Notes under the pieces: model-generated
What the model was told of the DNA's origin: nothing
Databases searched by the model: none
The model's input: the letters and a program-made list of their open reading frames with translations, nothing else
Assembly: GCA_016295665.1 (NCBI GenBank)
Contig: JAEDKS010000075.1
Span: 1 to 11,005 of the forward strand
DNA: 11,005 nucleotides
Reading direction: 5' to 3'
From: Clostridia bacterium
Lineage (GTDB): Bacteria; Bacillota; Clostridia; Christensenellales; Aristaeellaceae
In this document: positions 1 through 5,173 of the stretch, piece after piece
Layout of the letters: each line of letters opens with the position of its first letter
Numbering within the stretch: the first letter of the stretch is position 1
Translations under genes and position numbers: made by a program

Positions 1-215
1 CGCTCATGCCCGCCGATCACATGCGGGCCGTCACCATTCTGGCGCCCAGCTCCACGGAAGCGGATTTCCTCTCCACCGCAGCGTTCCTGCTGCCCTACGA
101 GGAGAGCCGGGCGATGATTGACGGTCTGGACGGCGTGGAGGCGCTGTGGGTGCTCAACGACGGCACCGTGATGATGACGGATGGCTTCGCCGCCCTGCAG
201 CTCACCAGCGACTGA
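1..215 (+). CDS. FAD:protein FMN transferase (ApbE family), C-terminal fragment
   Basis: This is the 3' end of a gene that enters from the left edge; codons are in frame from position 3 and the stop is TGA at 213-215. About 70 residues are visible. The stretch [12 protein letters not shown] matches the conserved C-terminal ApbE segment (x-A-D-x-L-S-T-A), in which the Asp and the Thr four residues later bind the catalytic Mg2+. It is followed by the usual end of the fold, [19 protein letters not shown]. ApbE enzymes cleave FAD and attach FMN covalently to a Thr/Ser of flavoproteins such as Rnf/Nqr subunits, usually outside the membrane. The internal Met at position 6 is not a plausible start because the homology begins before it. 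The family call rests only on this C-terminal part, so the lipoprotein signal and the FAD-binding half cannot be checked. Confidence 0.8.
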   Translation, partial: LMPADHMRAVTILAPSSTEADFLSTAAFLLPYEESRAMIDGLDGVEALWVLNDGTVMMTDGFAALQLTSD

Positions 216-240
216 GCATGCTTTTTTCCCCCCACAGCAA

Positions 241-278
241 ACGGCACCGTGTCCCTGCGGCACGGTGCCGTTTTGTGT
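241..278. terminator. Intrinsic terminator shared by convergent genes
   Basis: A perfect 11-bp inverted repeat, ACGGCACCGTG (241-251) with CACGGTGCCGT (261-271) and a 9-nt loop, is followed on the plus strand by TTTT (271-274). It lies 25 bases after the ApbE stop and 23 bases beyond the GNAT stop. On the minus strand the hairpin is followed only by a short TTTG, so it may work in both directions but is better for the plus strand. Confidence 0.8.
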
Positions 279-294
279 ACAAATCGGACAGGAC

Positions 295-822
295 TCACGC
301 CTCTGCGGGCATATCCAGCGTGAACAGCCCGCCGTCAAAGATGATTTCCCTGCCCTCCGCGTCCCGGTAGAAGGACACCCGCTCCGTGCCGGTCAGACGG
401 AAGCCCAGCGCCGTCAGCAGCGCCACGGAGGGCGTGTTCTTCAGCGCGGTGCCGGCGGTGAAGCGCGTGATGCCGCAGCCCTGCAGGTGCTTCAGCAGCG
501 CCCGGTGGCTCTCGGAGGCGTAGCCCCTGCCGTGGTACGCGGAGTCGAAGCAGTAGCCGAGCTCATAGCTGTCCTCACGCCGGTTGAGGGCGATGTAGCC
601 GATCACCGTGTCCTGCAGGCAGACGGCAAAGAACATGTGCTCCGCGCCCTGCCGCTCCTCCCACTTCGCAATCCGCGCCCGGACAGCCTCGTCCGAGAGA
701 TCGTTCGGCCTGTCGTACTGCGCGAAATCGGAGGCGGCAAAGTCCCGCCAGATCCGCTGAATGCTGCGCCAGTCCTCCGCGACAACGGGTCTGAGCTGCA
801 GTCTTTCCGTGGTGAGCCGCAT
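295..822 (-). CDS. GNAT family N-acetyltransferase (RimJ/RimL-like)
   Basis: The 175-residue product has the length and layout of RimJ/RimL-type GNAT enzymes, which move an acetyl group from acetyl-CoA to an amine, often a protein N-terminus. It begins with the typical MRLTTERLQLRP strand. A central segment, YELGYCFDSAYHGRGYASE (residues 86-104), holds the acetyl-CoA pyrophosphate loop (Q/R-x-x-G-x-G/A; here H-G-R-G-Y-A). The late segment NTPSVALLTALGFRLTG is the usual helix-strand after the loop. The start is ATG at 822, because AAGGAGGGAG sits 5-6 bases upstream on the minus strand. The open frame runs much further upstream, but only by crossing the tRNA gene. A hairpin terminator separates it from the tRNA, so it relies on read-through or a weak promoter not recognised here. 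The substrate cannot be told from sequence. Confidence 0.88.
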   Translation of the reverse strand: MRLTTERLQLRPVVAEDWRSIQRIWRDFAASDFAQYDRPNDLSDEAVRARIAKWEERQGAEHMFFAVCLQDTVIGYIALNRREDSYELGYCFDSAYHGRGYASESHRALLKHLQGCGITRFTAGTALKNTPSVALLTALGFRLTGTERVSFYRDAEGREIIFDGGLFTLDMPAEA

Positions 823-842
823 GGGCGCTCCCTCCTTCTTTC

Positions 843-886
843 GGGAAAACGAAAGGTGCCGCAGCTTTCTGAAAAGCCGCGGCACC
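843..886 (-). terminator. Intrinsic terminator after tRNA-Leu
   Basis: On the minus strand, GGTGCCGC (886-879) pairs with GCGGCACC (862-855). The stem continues inward through GCTTT/AAAGC and closes on a TCAG loop. It is followed by TTTCGTTTT. The hairpin starts four bases after the encoded CCA of the tRNA and ends before the GNAT ribosome site. Confidence 0.8.
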
Positions 887-889
887 GAA

Positions 890-974
890 TGGTGCGGCCG
901 ACGGGACTTGAACCCGAACCCATTGCTGGACACGCCCCTCAAACGTGCGCGTATGCCAATTCCGCCACAGCCGC
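890..974 (-). tRNA. tRNA-Leu (anticodon GAG), CCA encoded
   Basis: The 85-nt gene folds as a class II tRNA. The acceptor GCGGCTG pairs with CGGCCGC (one G-U). The D arm contains GCGGAATTGGC. The anticodon stem CACGT/GCGTG carries loop TTGAGGG, with GAG at positions 34-36. A long variable arm is seen as CCA-GCAA-TGG, and the T arm has the canonical TTCAAGT loop. The 3' CCA is encoded at 892-890. The long variable arm and GAG anticodon identify leucine, reading CUC and CUU codons. The outermost T-stem pair appears to be a T-T mismatch. Confidence 0.95.
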
Positions 975-994
975 ATAACATGGCAACAGATAGT

Positions 995-1023
995 ATTATA
1001 CCGCCTGCTTTCCGGTTTGTCAA
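995..1023 (-). promoter_or_regulatory. Consensus promoter for tRNA-Leu
   Basis: The minus strand reads TTGACA (1023-1018), exactly 17 bases, then TATAAT (1000-995): a perfect housekeeping sigma factor promoter. Transcription should begin around 988, about 14 bases before the mature tRNA 5' end. Confidence 0.93.
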
Positions 1024-1064
1024 GTATTCCCGAAGAAAAGATTGTCGAATCGCGGCCCTTCGGC

Positions 1065-1122
1065 AAAAAAAGATGCCCGGCACCCCCGCGCAGCCGATTG
1101 CTGCACACGCAGGGGCCGGGCA
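1065..1122 (-). terminator. Intrinsic terminator of the Thr/Pro-rich membrane protein gene
   Basis: On the minus strand TGCCCGGC (1122-1115) pairs with GCCGGGCA (1081-1074), and further C/G-rich pairing is possible inside. This is followed closely by a run of seven T (1071-1065). It begins 12 bases after the stop codon of the 80-residue protein. Confidence 0.88.
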
Positions 1123-1134
1123 CACGGCCTTCCG

Positions 1135-1377
1135 TCAGTTCGCGGGCGCGTCGGTCGCCGCAGGCTCCTCCACGGGAGCATCCGTGGGGGCCTCGGTGGG
1201 AACCTCGGTCGGAACCTCAGGGGGGGCCTCGGTCGGCGCCTCGGTGGCCTCGATCGTTGCCGTCGCCGTCGGCTCGGCAGCCTTCTCGTTGCCCTTGCCG
1301 GTAAACACGGCAACCAGAGCGACCACAACAATCACCACGATCACCGCGATGATGATGCCCAGCTTTTTCTTGTCCAT
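1135..1377 (-). CDS. Small membrane-anchored protein with Thr/Pro/Glu tetrapeptide repeats
   Basis: The product has 80 residues. A basic N-terminus (MDKKK) is followed by one hydrophobic helix, about residues 6-25, rich in Ile and Val, and then by TGKGNEK. The rest is a low-complexity tail with seven tetrapeptides of the type A-P-T-E or V-P-T-E (residues 43-70). The charge pattern (Lys inside, acidic tail after the helix) predicts the N-terminus in the cytoplasm and the acidic Pro-rich tail outside. ATG at 1377 is chosen because AAGGAGG lies eight bases upstream; the open frame extends 23 codons further without a ribosome site. The gene stands alone between its own terminator and a 5' region with repeats. 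No enzymatic domain or sorting motif is seen. A tail spanning the cell wall or serving as a spacer is only a guess. Confidence 0.75.
   Translation of the reverse strand: MDKKKLGIIIAVIVVIVVVALVAVFTGKGNEKAAEPTATATIEATEAPTEAPPEVPTEVPTEAPTDAPVEEPAATDAPAN
1168..1251 (-). repeat. 12-bp coding tandem repeat (seven degenerate units)
   Basis: Seven consecutive 12-nt units encode E-A-T-E, A-P-T-E, A-P-P-E, V-P-T-E, V-P-T-E, A-P-T-D and A-P-V-E within the small membrane protein. The units differ at third positions and in Ala/Val swaps, so this is an old, diverged array. Its length is a multiple of three, so copy-number changes would keep the frame. Confidence 0.7.
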
Positions 1378-1403
1378 GGGTCTGTCCTCCTTCTCACAGG
1401 AAA

Positions 1404-1444
1404 ATAATAGATAAGACAAGTGACATTCTTTTGTATCACTTGTC
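1404..1444 (-). promoter_or_regulatory. Putative operator/promoter region of the 80-residue protein gene
   Basis: A perfect 9-bp inverted repeat, GACAAGTGA (1415-1423) and TCACTTGTC (1436-1444), with a 12-base AT-rich spacer lies 38 bases upstream of the start codon. On the minus strand its first arm overlaps a TTGACA (1446-1441), and a TATTAT (1409-1404) follows it. The TTGACA and TATTAT are too far apart (31 bases) to be one promoter, so the true -35 is unclear. The symmetry and position suggest a repressor site; no regulator is identified. Confidence 0.4.
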
Positions 1445-1521
1445 AATTATGTATATTCGCGACAGCGCTGCTATATCCTTCCGTTTTTCACATTTTCACA
1501 TATTGTTCACATTGTTGGAAG

Positions 1522-1550
1522 AAAAAGGGCACTGCCCTGCGGCAGCGCCC
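1522..1550 (-). terminator. Intrinsic terminator of the BMP-family gene
   Basis: On the minus strand GGGCGCTGCC (1550-1541), loop GCAG, GGCAGTGCCC (1536-1527) form a 10-bp stem with one G-U pair, followed by TTTTT (1526-1522). It lies 36 bases after the stop codon of the binding-protein gene. Confidence 0.88.
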
Positions 1551-1586
1551 CGGTTTCTCCCGATGGGGACATGCTCTCCCTGCGGA

Positions 1587-2582
1587 TTACTGCAGCGCCG
1601 TAGGCACCGTGATCTCGCCGGAGATGATCTTGGTCTTGAGCTCCTCGACCTCGGCCTTCAGCTCGTCGGAGACCTGCTGGGTCATGTCGTCGGTGCCATA
1701 GACCACGTCGATGTAGCCGGAGGCCATGTCCGCGGCCCAGATCGCGCCGGGCTGGAACTTGCCGTCCACGTCCAGCACCACGTCGTAGATGGAGTCACCC
1801 ACGCGCTTCACCATGGAGCAGATGATGACATCGGGGTTGATGTACTTCTGGTCGCCGTCCACGCCGATGGCCAGGTTGCCGGTCTGCGCGGCGGCCTCGA
1901 ACACGCCCTCACCGGTCTTGCCGGCCACCTGATACACGATGTCACAGCCGCCGGAGTACAGCGCCAGCGCGCACTCCTTGCCCTTCGCGGGATCCTCAAA
2001 GCTCAGGGCGTACTGGGTCTCCACGGTCACGTCGGGATTGGCGTACTTCGCGCCGGCCTCATAGCCCACCAGGAAGTCGTTGATGGTGTCGCTGTTGTCG
2101 CCGCCCACGGCGCCAATCTTGCCGGTCTTGCTCAGCTTCGCGGCGATGTAGCCCACCAGGAAGGAGCCCTCGTTCTGGGTGTAGATGATGGACATCAGGT
2201 TGTCGCCCACGCCATCCAGACCGTTATCAATGAACAGGAACTTCACGTCCGGGAAGGCGGACACCACGCCGTCGGGGGTCGCCAGCGCATCCCAGAACTG
2301 CCAGCCGACCGCAGCCACGATGTCGTAGCTCTCGGCGGCGTCAAAGAGGGCGGACTCATAGAGGGAAGCGTCCTCCTTGCACTCGATGACATTGGTCACG
2401 GTGCCGTACTCGGTCGCCAGGCGGTCAATGCCCTCCTTGGCGGAATCGTAGAAGGAACGATCGCCCAGGGTACCCGCCACCACGATGCAGATGGACGGCG
2501 TGGTCTGCTCTGCCAGGGCAGGAACGACAGCCATGGCGGACAGCAGCACCAGGGACAGGAAAAGTGCTACCAGCTTTTTCAT
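1587..2582 (-). CDS. BMP/PnrA-family ABC transporter substrate-binding protein (nucleoside binding, predicted)
   Basis: The 331-residue product starts with a Sec signal peptide, MKKLVALFLSLVLLSAMAVV, ending in P-A-L-A (cleavage after residue 24). The mature protein has the PF02608 pattern of BMP/Med/PnrA lipoproteins: GDRSFYDSA (40-48), an IDNGLDG strand (118-124), SFLVGYIAA (140-148), a type-I lobe crossing at VGYEAGAKY, GCDIVYQVAGKTGEGVFEA (212-230) and GVDGDQ (240-245). Characterised members bind purine nucleosides and deliver them to NupABC/YufOPQ-type importers. ATG at 2582 is preceded by GGGAGG about 10 bases upstream, and the long upstream extension of the frame is antisense to the neighbouring gene. 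There is no lipobox Cys after the signal, unlike most Gram-positive members. The matching ATPase and permeases lie 2.6 kb away on the other strand. The substrate is inferred from the family only; no convincing consensus promoter was found upstream. Confidence 0.9.
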   Translation of the reverse strand: MKKLVALFLSLVLLSAMAVVPALAEQTTPSICIVVAGTLGDRSFYDSAKEGIDRLATEYGTVTNVIECKEDASLYESALFDAAESYDIVAAVGWQFWDALATPDGVVSAFPDVKFLFIDNGLDGVGDNLMSIIYTQNEGSFLVGYIAAKLSKTGKIGAVGGDNSDTINDFLVGYEAGAKYANPDVTVETQYALSFEDPAKGKECALALYSGGCDIVYQVAGKTGEGVFEAAAQTGNLAIGVDGDQKYINPDVIICSMVKRVGDSIYDVVLDVDGKFQPGAIWAADMASGYIDVVYGTDDMTQQVSDELKAEVEELKTKIISGEITVPTALQ

Positions 2583-2719
2583 ATGGAAACAACCTCCCAC
2601 TTGGTCCGTGCCGACAGCGCGGCATTGGATGATGTTGCGCTTTTTATCATTCGCCCCCGATGGGGCAAAATCCTGCCGCCTGCCAAGAAAATACACGCCG
2701 TCTTTCGACACGGCGCCCG

Positions 2720-2749
2720 TTGACTTGCGCCGCACGCCGGTGGTACAAT
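2720..2749 (+). promoter_or_regulatory. Extended -10 promoter for the AzoR-like gene
   Basis: TTGACT (2720-2725), an 18-base spacer, then TACAAT (2744-2749) preceded by TGG (2741-2743), giving an extended -10. It lies in the 198-base divergent gap between the BMP-family gene and the oxidoreductase gene. Transcription should start near 2757, about 25 bases before the ATG at 2781, which has AAGGAG at 2766-2771. Confidence 0.82.
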
Positions 2750-2780
2750 AGAGGCATACGGGAAAAAGGAGCGTGATAGC

Positions 2781-3422
2781 ATGAACGTGCTGTATGTCGA
2801 TGCCTGTATGCGGGGCGAAATGTCCCGCACCCGCCGTCTGGCCCGGGGCTTCCTGGACGCGCTGCGCACGGAGGCCCCGGACGTGACGCTGACCGTCCAC
2901 GACCTGTCCGCCATGGCCCTGCAGCCGCTGGATGCCGCTTCGCTTGCGCACCGGGAGCATCTGTGCAACGCGAAGGCCTGGGAGGATCCCTCCCTGCGGG
3001 CGGCGGTGGAGCTGCAGCGGGCCGACGCGGTGGTCATCGCCGCGCCGTACTGGGATCTGTCCTTCCCCGCCGCCCTCAAGGTCTGGGTGGAGCGGATGTA
3101 TGTGCGGAACCTGACCTTCGTCTATCGTCAGGATCAGCCCGTGGGGCTCTGCCGGGCGGGGGCCGCCATGTACCTGACCACCGCGGGCAGCCCCATCGGG
3201 GAAAACGACTGGGGCGCGGGCTACCTGCGGGCCGTGATGGGTATGCTGGGCGTGACATATTTTGACAGCGTGCGCGCTGAAGGTCTGGATCTGAGCACCG
3301 CTGACCCGGAGGCCATCCTGCAATCCGCCCTTCAGGCGGCGCGTGCGGCGGTGCCACGCTTCCTCTCGGCGGTAAAAAACGCTAAAAGAACACGAAGTTC
3401 GTCCCTTTTAACACGGATCTGA
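2781..3422 (+). CDS. FMN-dependent NAD(P)H oxidoreductase, AzoR / flavodoxin-2 fold family
   Basis: The 213-residue product matches the flavodoxin-like fold of AzoR-type NADH:azoreductases and NAD(P)H:quinone oxidoreductases (PF02525), which use FMN to reduce quinones, azo or nitro compounds in the cytoplasm. Visible landmarks are the N-terminal strand MNVLYVDAC with the phosphate-binding segment RGEMSRTRRLA (11-21), the strand ADAVVIAAPYWDLSFPAALK (81-100) corresponding to the AzoR FMN-binding P-x-W-x-x-S-x-P-x-x-L-K segment, and TTAGSPIG (133-140), which contacts the flavin. The length is slightly above the usual 200 because of a basic, Ser-rich tail (about residues 199-213) that looks unlike the core. 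It has its own promoter. It is divergent from the BMP-family gene and just ahead of the HTH gene. A redox-stress or quinone-detoxification role is inferred from the family. Confidence 0.85.
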   Translation: MNVLYVDACMRGEMSRTRRLARGFLDALRTEAPDVTLTVHDLSAMALQPLDAASLAHREHLCNAKAWEDPSLRAAVELQRADAVVIAAPYWDLSFPAALKVWVERMYVRNLTFVYRQDQPVGLCRAGAAMYLTTAGSPIGENDWGAGYLRAVMGMLGVTYFDSVRAEGLDLSTADPEAILQSALQAARAAVPRFLSAVKNAKRTRSSSLLTRI

Positions 3423-3423
3423 C

Positions 3424-3451
3424 TTGCATTTTTGAAAATAATCCATATAAT
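3424..3451 (+). promoter_or_regulatory. Promoter for the HTH protein gene
   Basis: TTGCAT (3424-3429), 16 bases, then a perfect TATAAT (3446-3451). The -35 begins two bases after the stop of the AzoR-like gene. This AT-rich island stands out in the GC-rich surroundings. Transcription would start near 3458, leaving a leader of about 100 bases. Confidence 0.75.
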
Positions 3452-3461
3452 ATTTCATGAC

Positions 3462-3502
3462 GGATGGCAAATCCGGCAGCTTTTCTGATTGATCTGCCAT
3501 CC
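3462..3502 (+). promoter_or_regulatory. Inverted repeat in the leader of the HTH gene
   Basis: A perfect 8-bp inverted repeat, GGATGGCA (3462-3469) and TGCCATCC (3495-3502), lies just downstream of the predicted transcription start. A second small hairpin, GGCA-AGTC-TGCC (3511-3522), follows. No T-run follows either, so they are not terminators. They may be an operator, for example for autoregulation, or a leader RNA hairpin. Confidence 0.4.
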
Positions 3503-3555
3503 AGCACACAGGCAAGTCTGCCAAGCCAAATCTGATCGCGGGGGAAGTGCGTATC

Positions 3556-5046
3556 GTGCAGGGGAAACCACTTGATTTCAGCGGCTACCTGAAGCACCTT
3601 CTTGAGGACGAGTGGCACATGAAGGTAGCCGTTCTCGCCAAGAAGCTGAAGCAATCCAGCAAAACCACCATCTATCGCATTCTTCAGGGCACGGCCCGCC
3701 CTGAAACCGAAGCCGAGTTTCTGGAAAGGATGAAGGCCTGCGAGGAGCTTCCCCTCTCGGAGGAGCAGCTGAAGGGGCTCAACGAGGCGCTGGAGGTCAG
3801 CCGCGTGGGCGTGGAGCAGTACATGAAGAACTGCGCCATCGCCAGCCTGGTGACCGAGCCCCAGCCCGACGGGGGGCCCGTGCACATCGACTTCTTCCTG
3901 ACGGACGGCGGCGTGATGCAGTGCGACATGGCCTCCATGGCGGATCATCTGCTTGAGCATGGCGGCACCCTGCACATCTGGGCGACGGGCTACATCAACC
4001 CCTGCATGATGGTTCGGCTGCATCAGGATGTGATAGAGCGCTATCCCGGACGGGTGACGGTGGAGCACTACCTGTGCTGCTCCGGCACCTCCACCATCCA
4101 CGCCATGGCCTCCGTCATGCCCGTGCTCTACGACAAGGACTACCGGATGTACATCGTCTCCACCGGCAGCATCTCGGTGGAACTGGCCTCCTTCTACCGC
4201 ACCTCCTCCGCCGTGCTGGAGGTCGAGGAGGAAAGGGGCAACCACTACTACAGCATGTTCATCACCGACCGCAACAAGGCCTCCCTGGTGGAGTACGCCT
4301 CCGTCCACACCTTCCAGAGCCGGCTGTCGGTGTTCAAATCCGCCCAGAGCCTGTTCCGCCCCGTCAAGATCGATCAGCCCCTCACCGGCGAATCCGATGA
4401 CTACCTCCACTACACCGAGTGGTACTGTGAGATGGAGAAGGACGCGCCAGCCTACATCGTCCGGGCGGATGTGCCCATCATGTTCATTCACCCCGACATT
4501 CTGGTGCCCGCCTGCACGGACGGCTTCCAGAGCGCCGGCTTCTGCCCCGAGGAGAAGCTGACGGAGGAGGTGCAGCGCTACTACGGCGTGCAGCTCGCCC
4601 GCTGGGAGAACTTCTTCGCCGGCAACAAGCTGACCCATGTGATCTTCTCCTGGAAGCCCATGGTGCACTTCGCCCGCACCGGCGCCACCAGCGATCAGTT
4701 CTTCGCCATCCGCCCCTTCACGCCCCAGGAGCGCCTCGCCATTCTGGAGAACCTGCGCGCCCAGCTGGACATCCGCAACCGCTTCTTTATCTATTTCCTG
4801 AAGCCCAGCGAGCCGCCCATCCGGGACGAAATCAGCTTCTACGAGGGGAAGGGCGTGTACTTCTGTCAGGGCAGCACCGACTACAACCTCTCCCGCCACT
4901 CCGAGGCGCTCATCGTCGAGGAGGAGTTCTGCAGCTGCTACCGGGAGTACTTCCTCGGACAGCTGCTCCGCAAGCATGTGACGAGCAGCGAGATGACCCG
5001 CCAGCTCATGAACGACCTGATCTCCATCGTGCGCAGCCAGCTGTGA
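3556..5046 (+). CDS. HTH-domain protein with a large uncharacterised C-terminal region
   Basis: About 496 residues. The N-terminal 60 residues resemble an XRE/MerR-like helix-turn-helix: VAVLAKKLKQSSKTTIYRIL (24-43), then QGTARPETEAEF. The 'select-resist-repeat' pattern AxLAKKL...STxYRILxG fits DNA binding. After a helical linker (about 65-95) there is a roughly 400-residue alpha/beta region rich in aromatics, with scattered Cys and His (for example HYLCCSGTSTIH). It ends in a helical part, EEEFCSCYREYFLGQLL, followed by an amphipathic C-terminus. I do not recognise this domain. No membrane helix or signal is seen, so it is cytoplasmic. Two GTG starts are possible, 3547 and 3556; 3556 is preferred because GGGGGAAG sits a normal nine bases upstream, whereas 3547 directly abuts it. 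Its position just before the nucleoside importer operon makes a sensing regulator plausible, but this is inference. Confidence 0.72.
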   Translation: MQGKPLDFSGYLKHLLEDEWHMKVAVLAKKLKQSSKTTIYRILQGTARPETEAEFLERMKACEELPLSEEQLKGLNEALEVSRVGVEQYMKNCAIASLVTEPQPDGGPVHIDFFLTDGGVMQCDMASMADHLLEHGGTLHIWATGYINPCMMVRLHQDVIERYPGRVTVEHYLCCSGTSTIHAMASVMPVLYDKDYRMYIVSTGSISVELASFYRTSSAVLEVEEERGNHYYSMFITDRNKASLVEYASVHTFQSRLSVFKSAQSLFRPVKIDQPLTGESDDYLHYTEWYCEMEKDAPAYIVRADVPIMFIHPDILVPACTDGFQSAGFCPEEKLTEEVQRYYGVQLARWENFFAGNKLTHVIFSWKPMVHFARTGATSDQFFAIRPFTPQERLAILENLRAQLDIRNRFFIYFLKPSEPPIRDEISFYEGKGVYFCQGSTDYNLSRHSEALIVEEEFCSCYREYFLGQLLRKHVTSSEMTRQLMNDLISIVRSQL

Positions 5047-5063
5047 CCGGCCCCGCACCCGCC

Positions 5064-5096
5064 AAACGCTTCTTCTCCCCGGAGGGAAGCGTTTTT
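5064..5096 (+). terminator. Intrinsic terminator after the HTH gene
   Basis: AAACGCTTC (5064-5072) pairs with GAAGCGTTT (5086-5094). The loop region contains CTCC/GGAG, and the stem is followed by T residues to 5096. It lies 18 bases after the stop and six bases before the next -35 element, so it cleanly separates the HTH gene from the transporter operon. Confidence 0.9.
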
Positions 5097-5101
5097 GGCT
5101 G

Positions 5102-5130
5102 TTGACAACGCCCGCCAAACGTTCCATAAT
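5102..5130 (+). promoter_or_regulatory. Strong promoter of the nucleoside ABC importer operon
   Basis: TTGACA (5102-5107), 17 bases, CATAAT (5125-5130): a perfect -35 and five of six at the -10. The spacer contains CCCGCCAAACG (5111-5121), an 11-base sequence that also occurs at 5058-5068. Transcription should start near 5137, about 37 bases before the ATG at 5174. Confidence 0.85.
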
Positions 5131-5173
5131 AGAAGCAGGAAGCATTGACATAGCAAAGCGAGGCGAACGAACC

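Noticed and set aside
823..1125. N-terminal extension of the GNAT gene on the minus strand
   Set aside because: It would translate the tRNA-Leu gene and cross its terminator and promoter. The ATG at 822 has a strong ribosome site.
2653..2666. GCCCC/GGGGC hairpin upstream of the BMP-family gene
   Set aside because: It has five pairs with no T-run on either strand, so it is not a convincing terminator or riboswitch. It could be a chance GC-rich hairpin.
1431..2723. A 430-codon plus-strand open frame opposite the BMP-family gene
   Set aside because: It reads through the terminator and is antisense to a well-supported gene with signal peptide and family motifs.
3384..3409. Possible terminator inside the end of the AzoR-like gene (ACGAA/TTCGT then TTTT)
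   Set aside because: The hairpin has almost no loop and only four T residues, and it precedes the stop codon.
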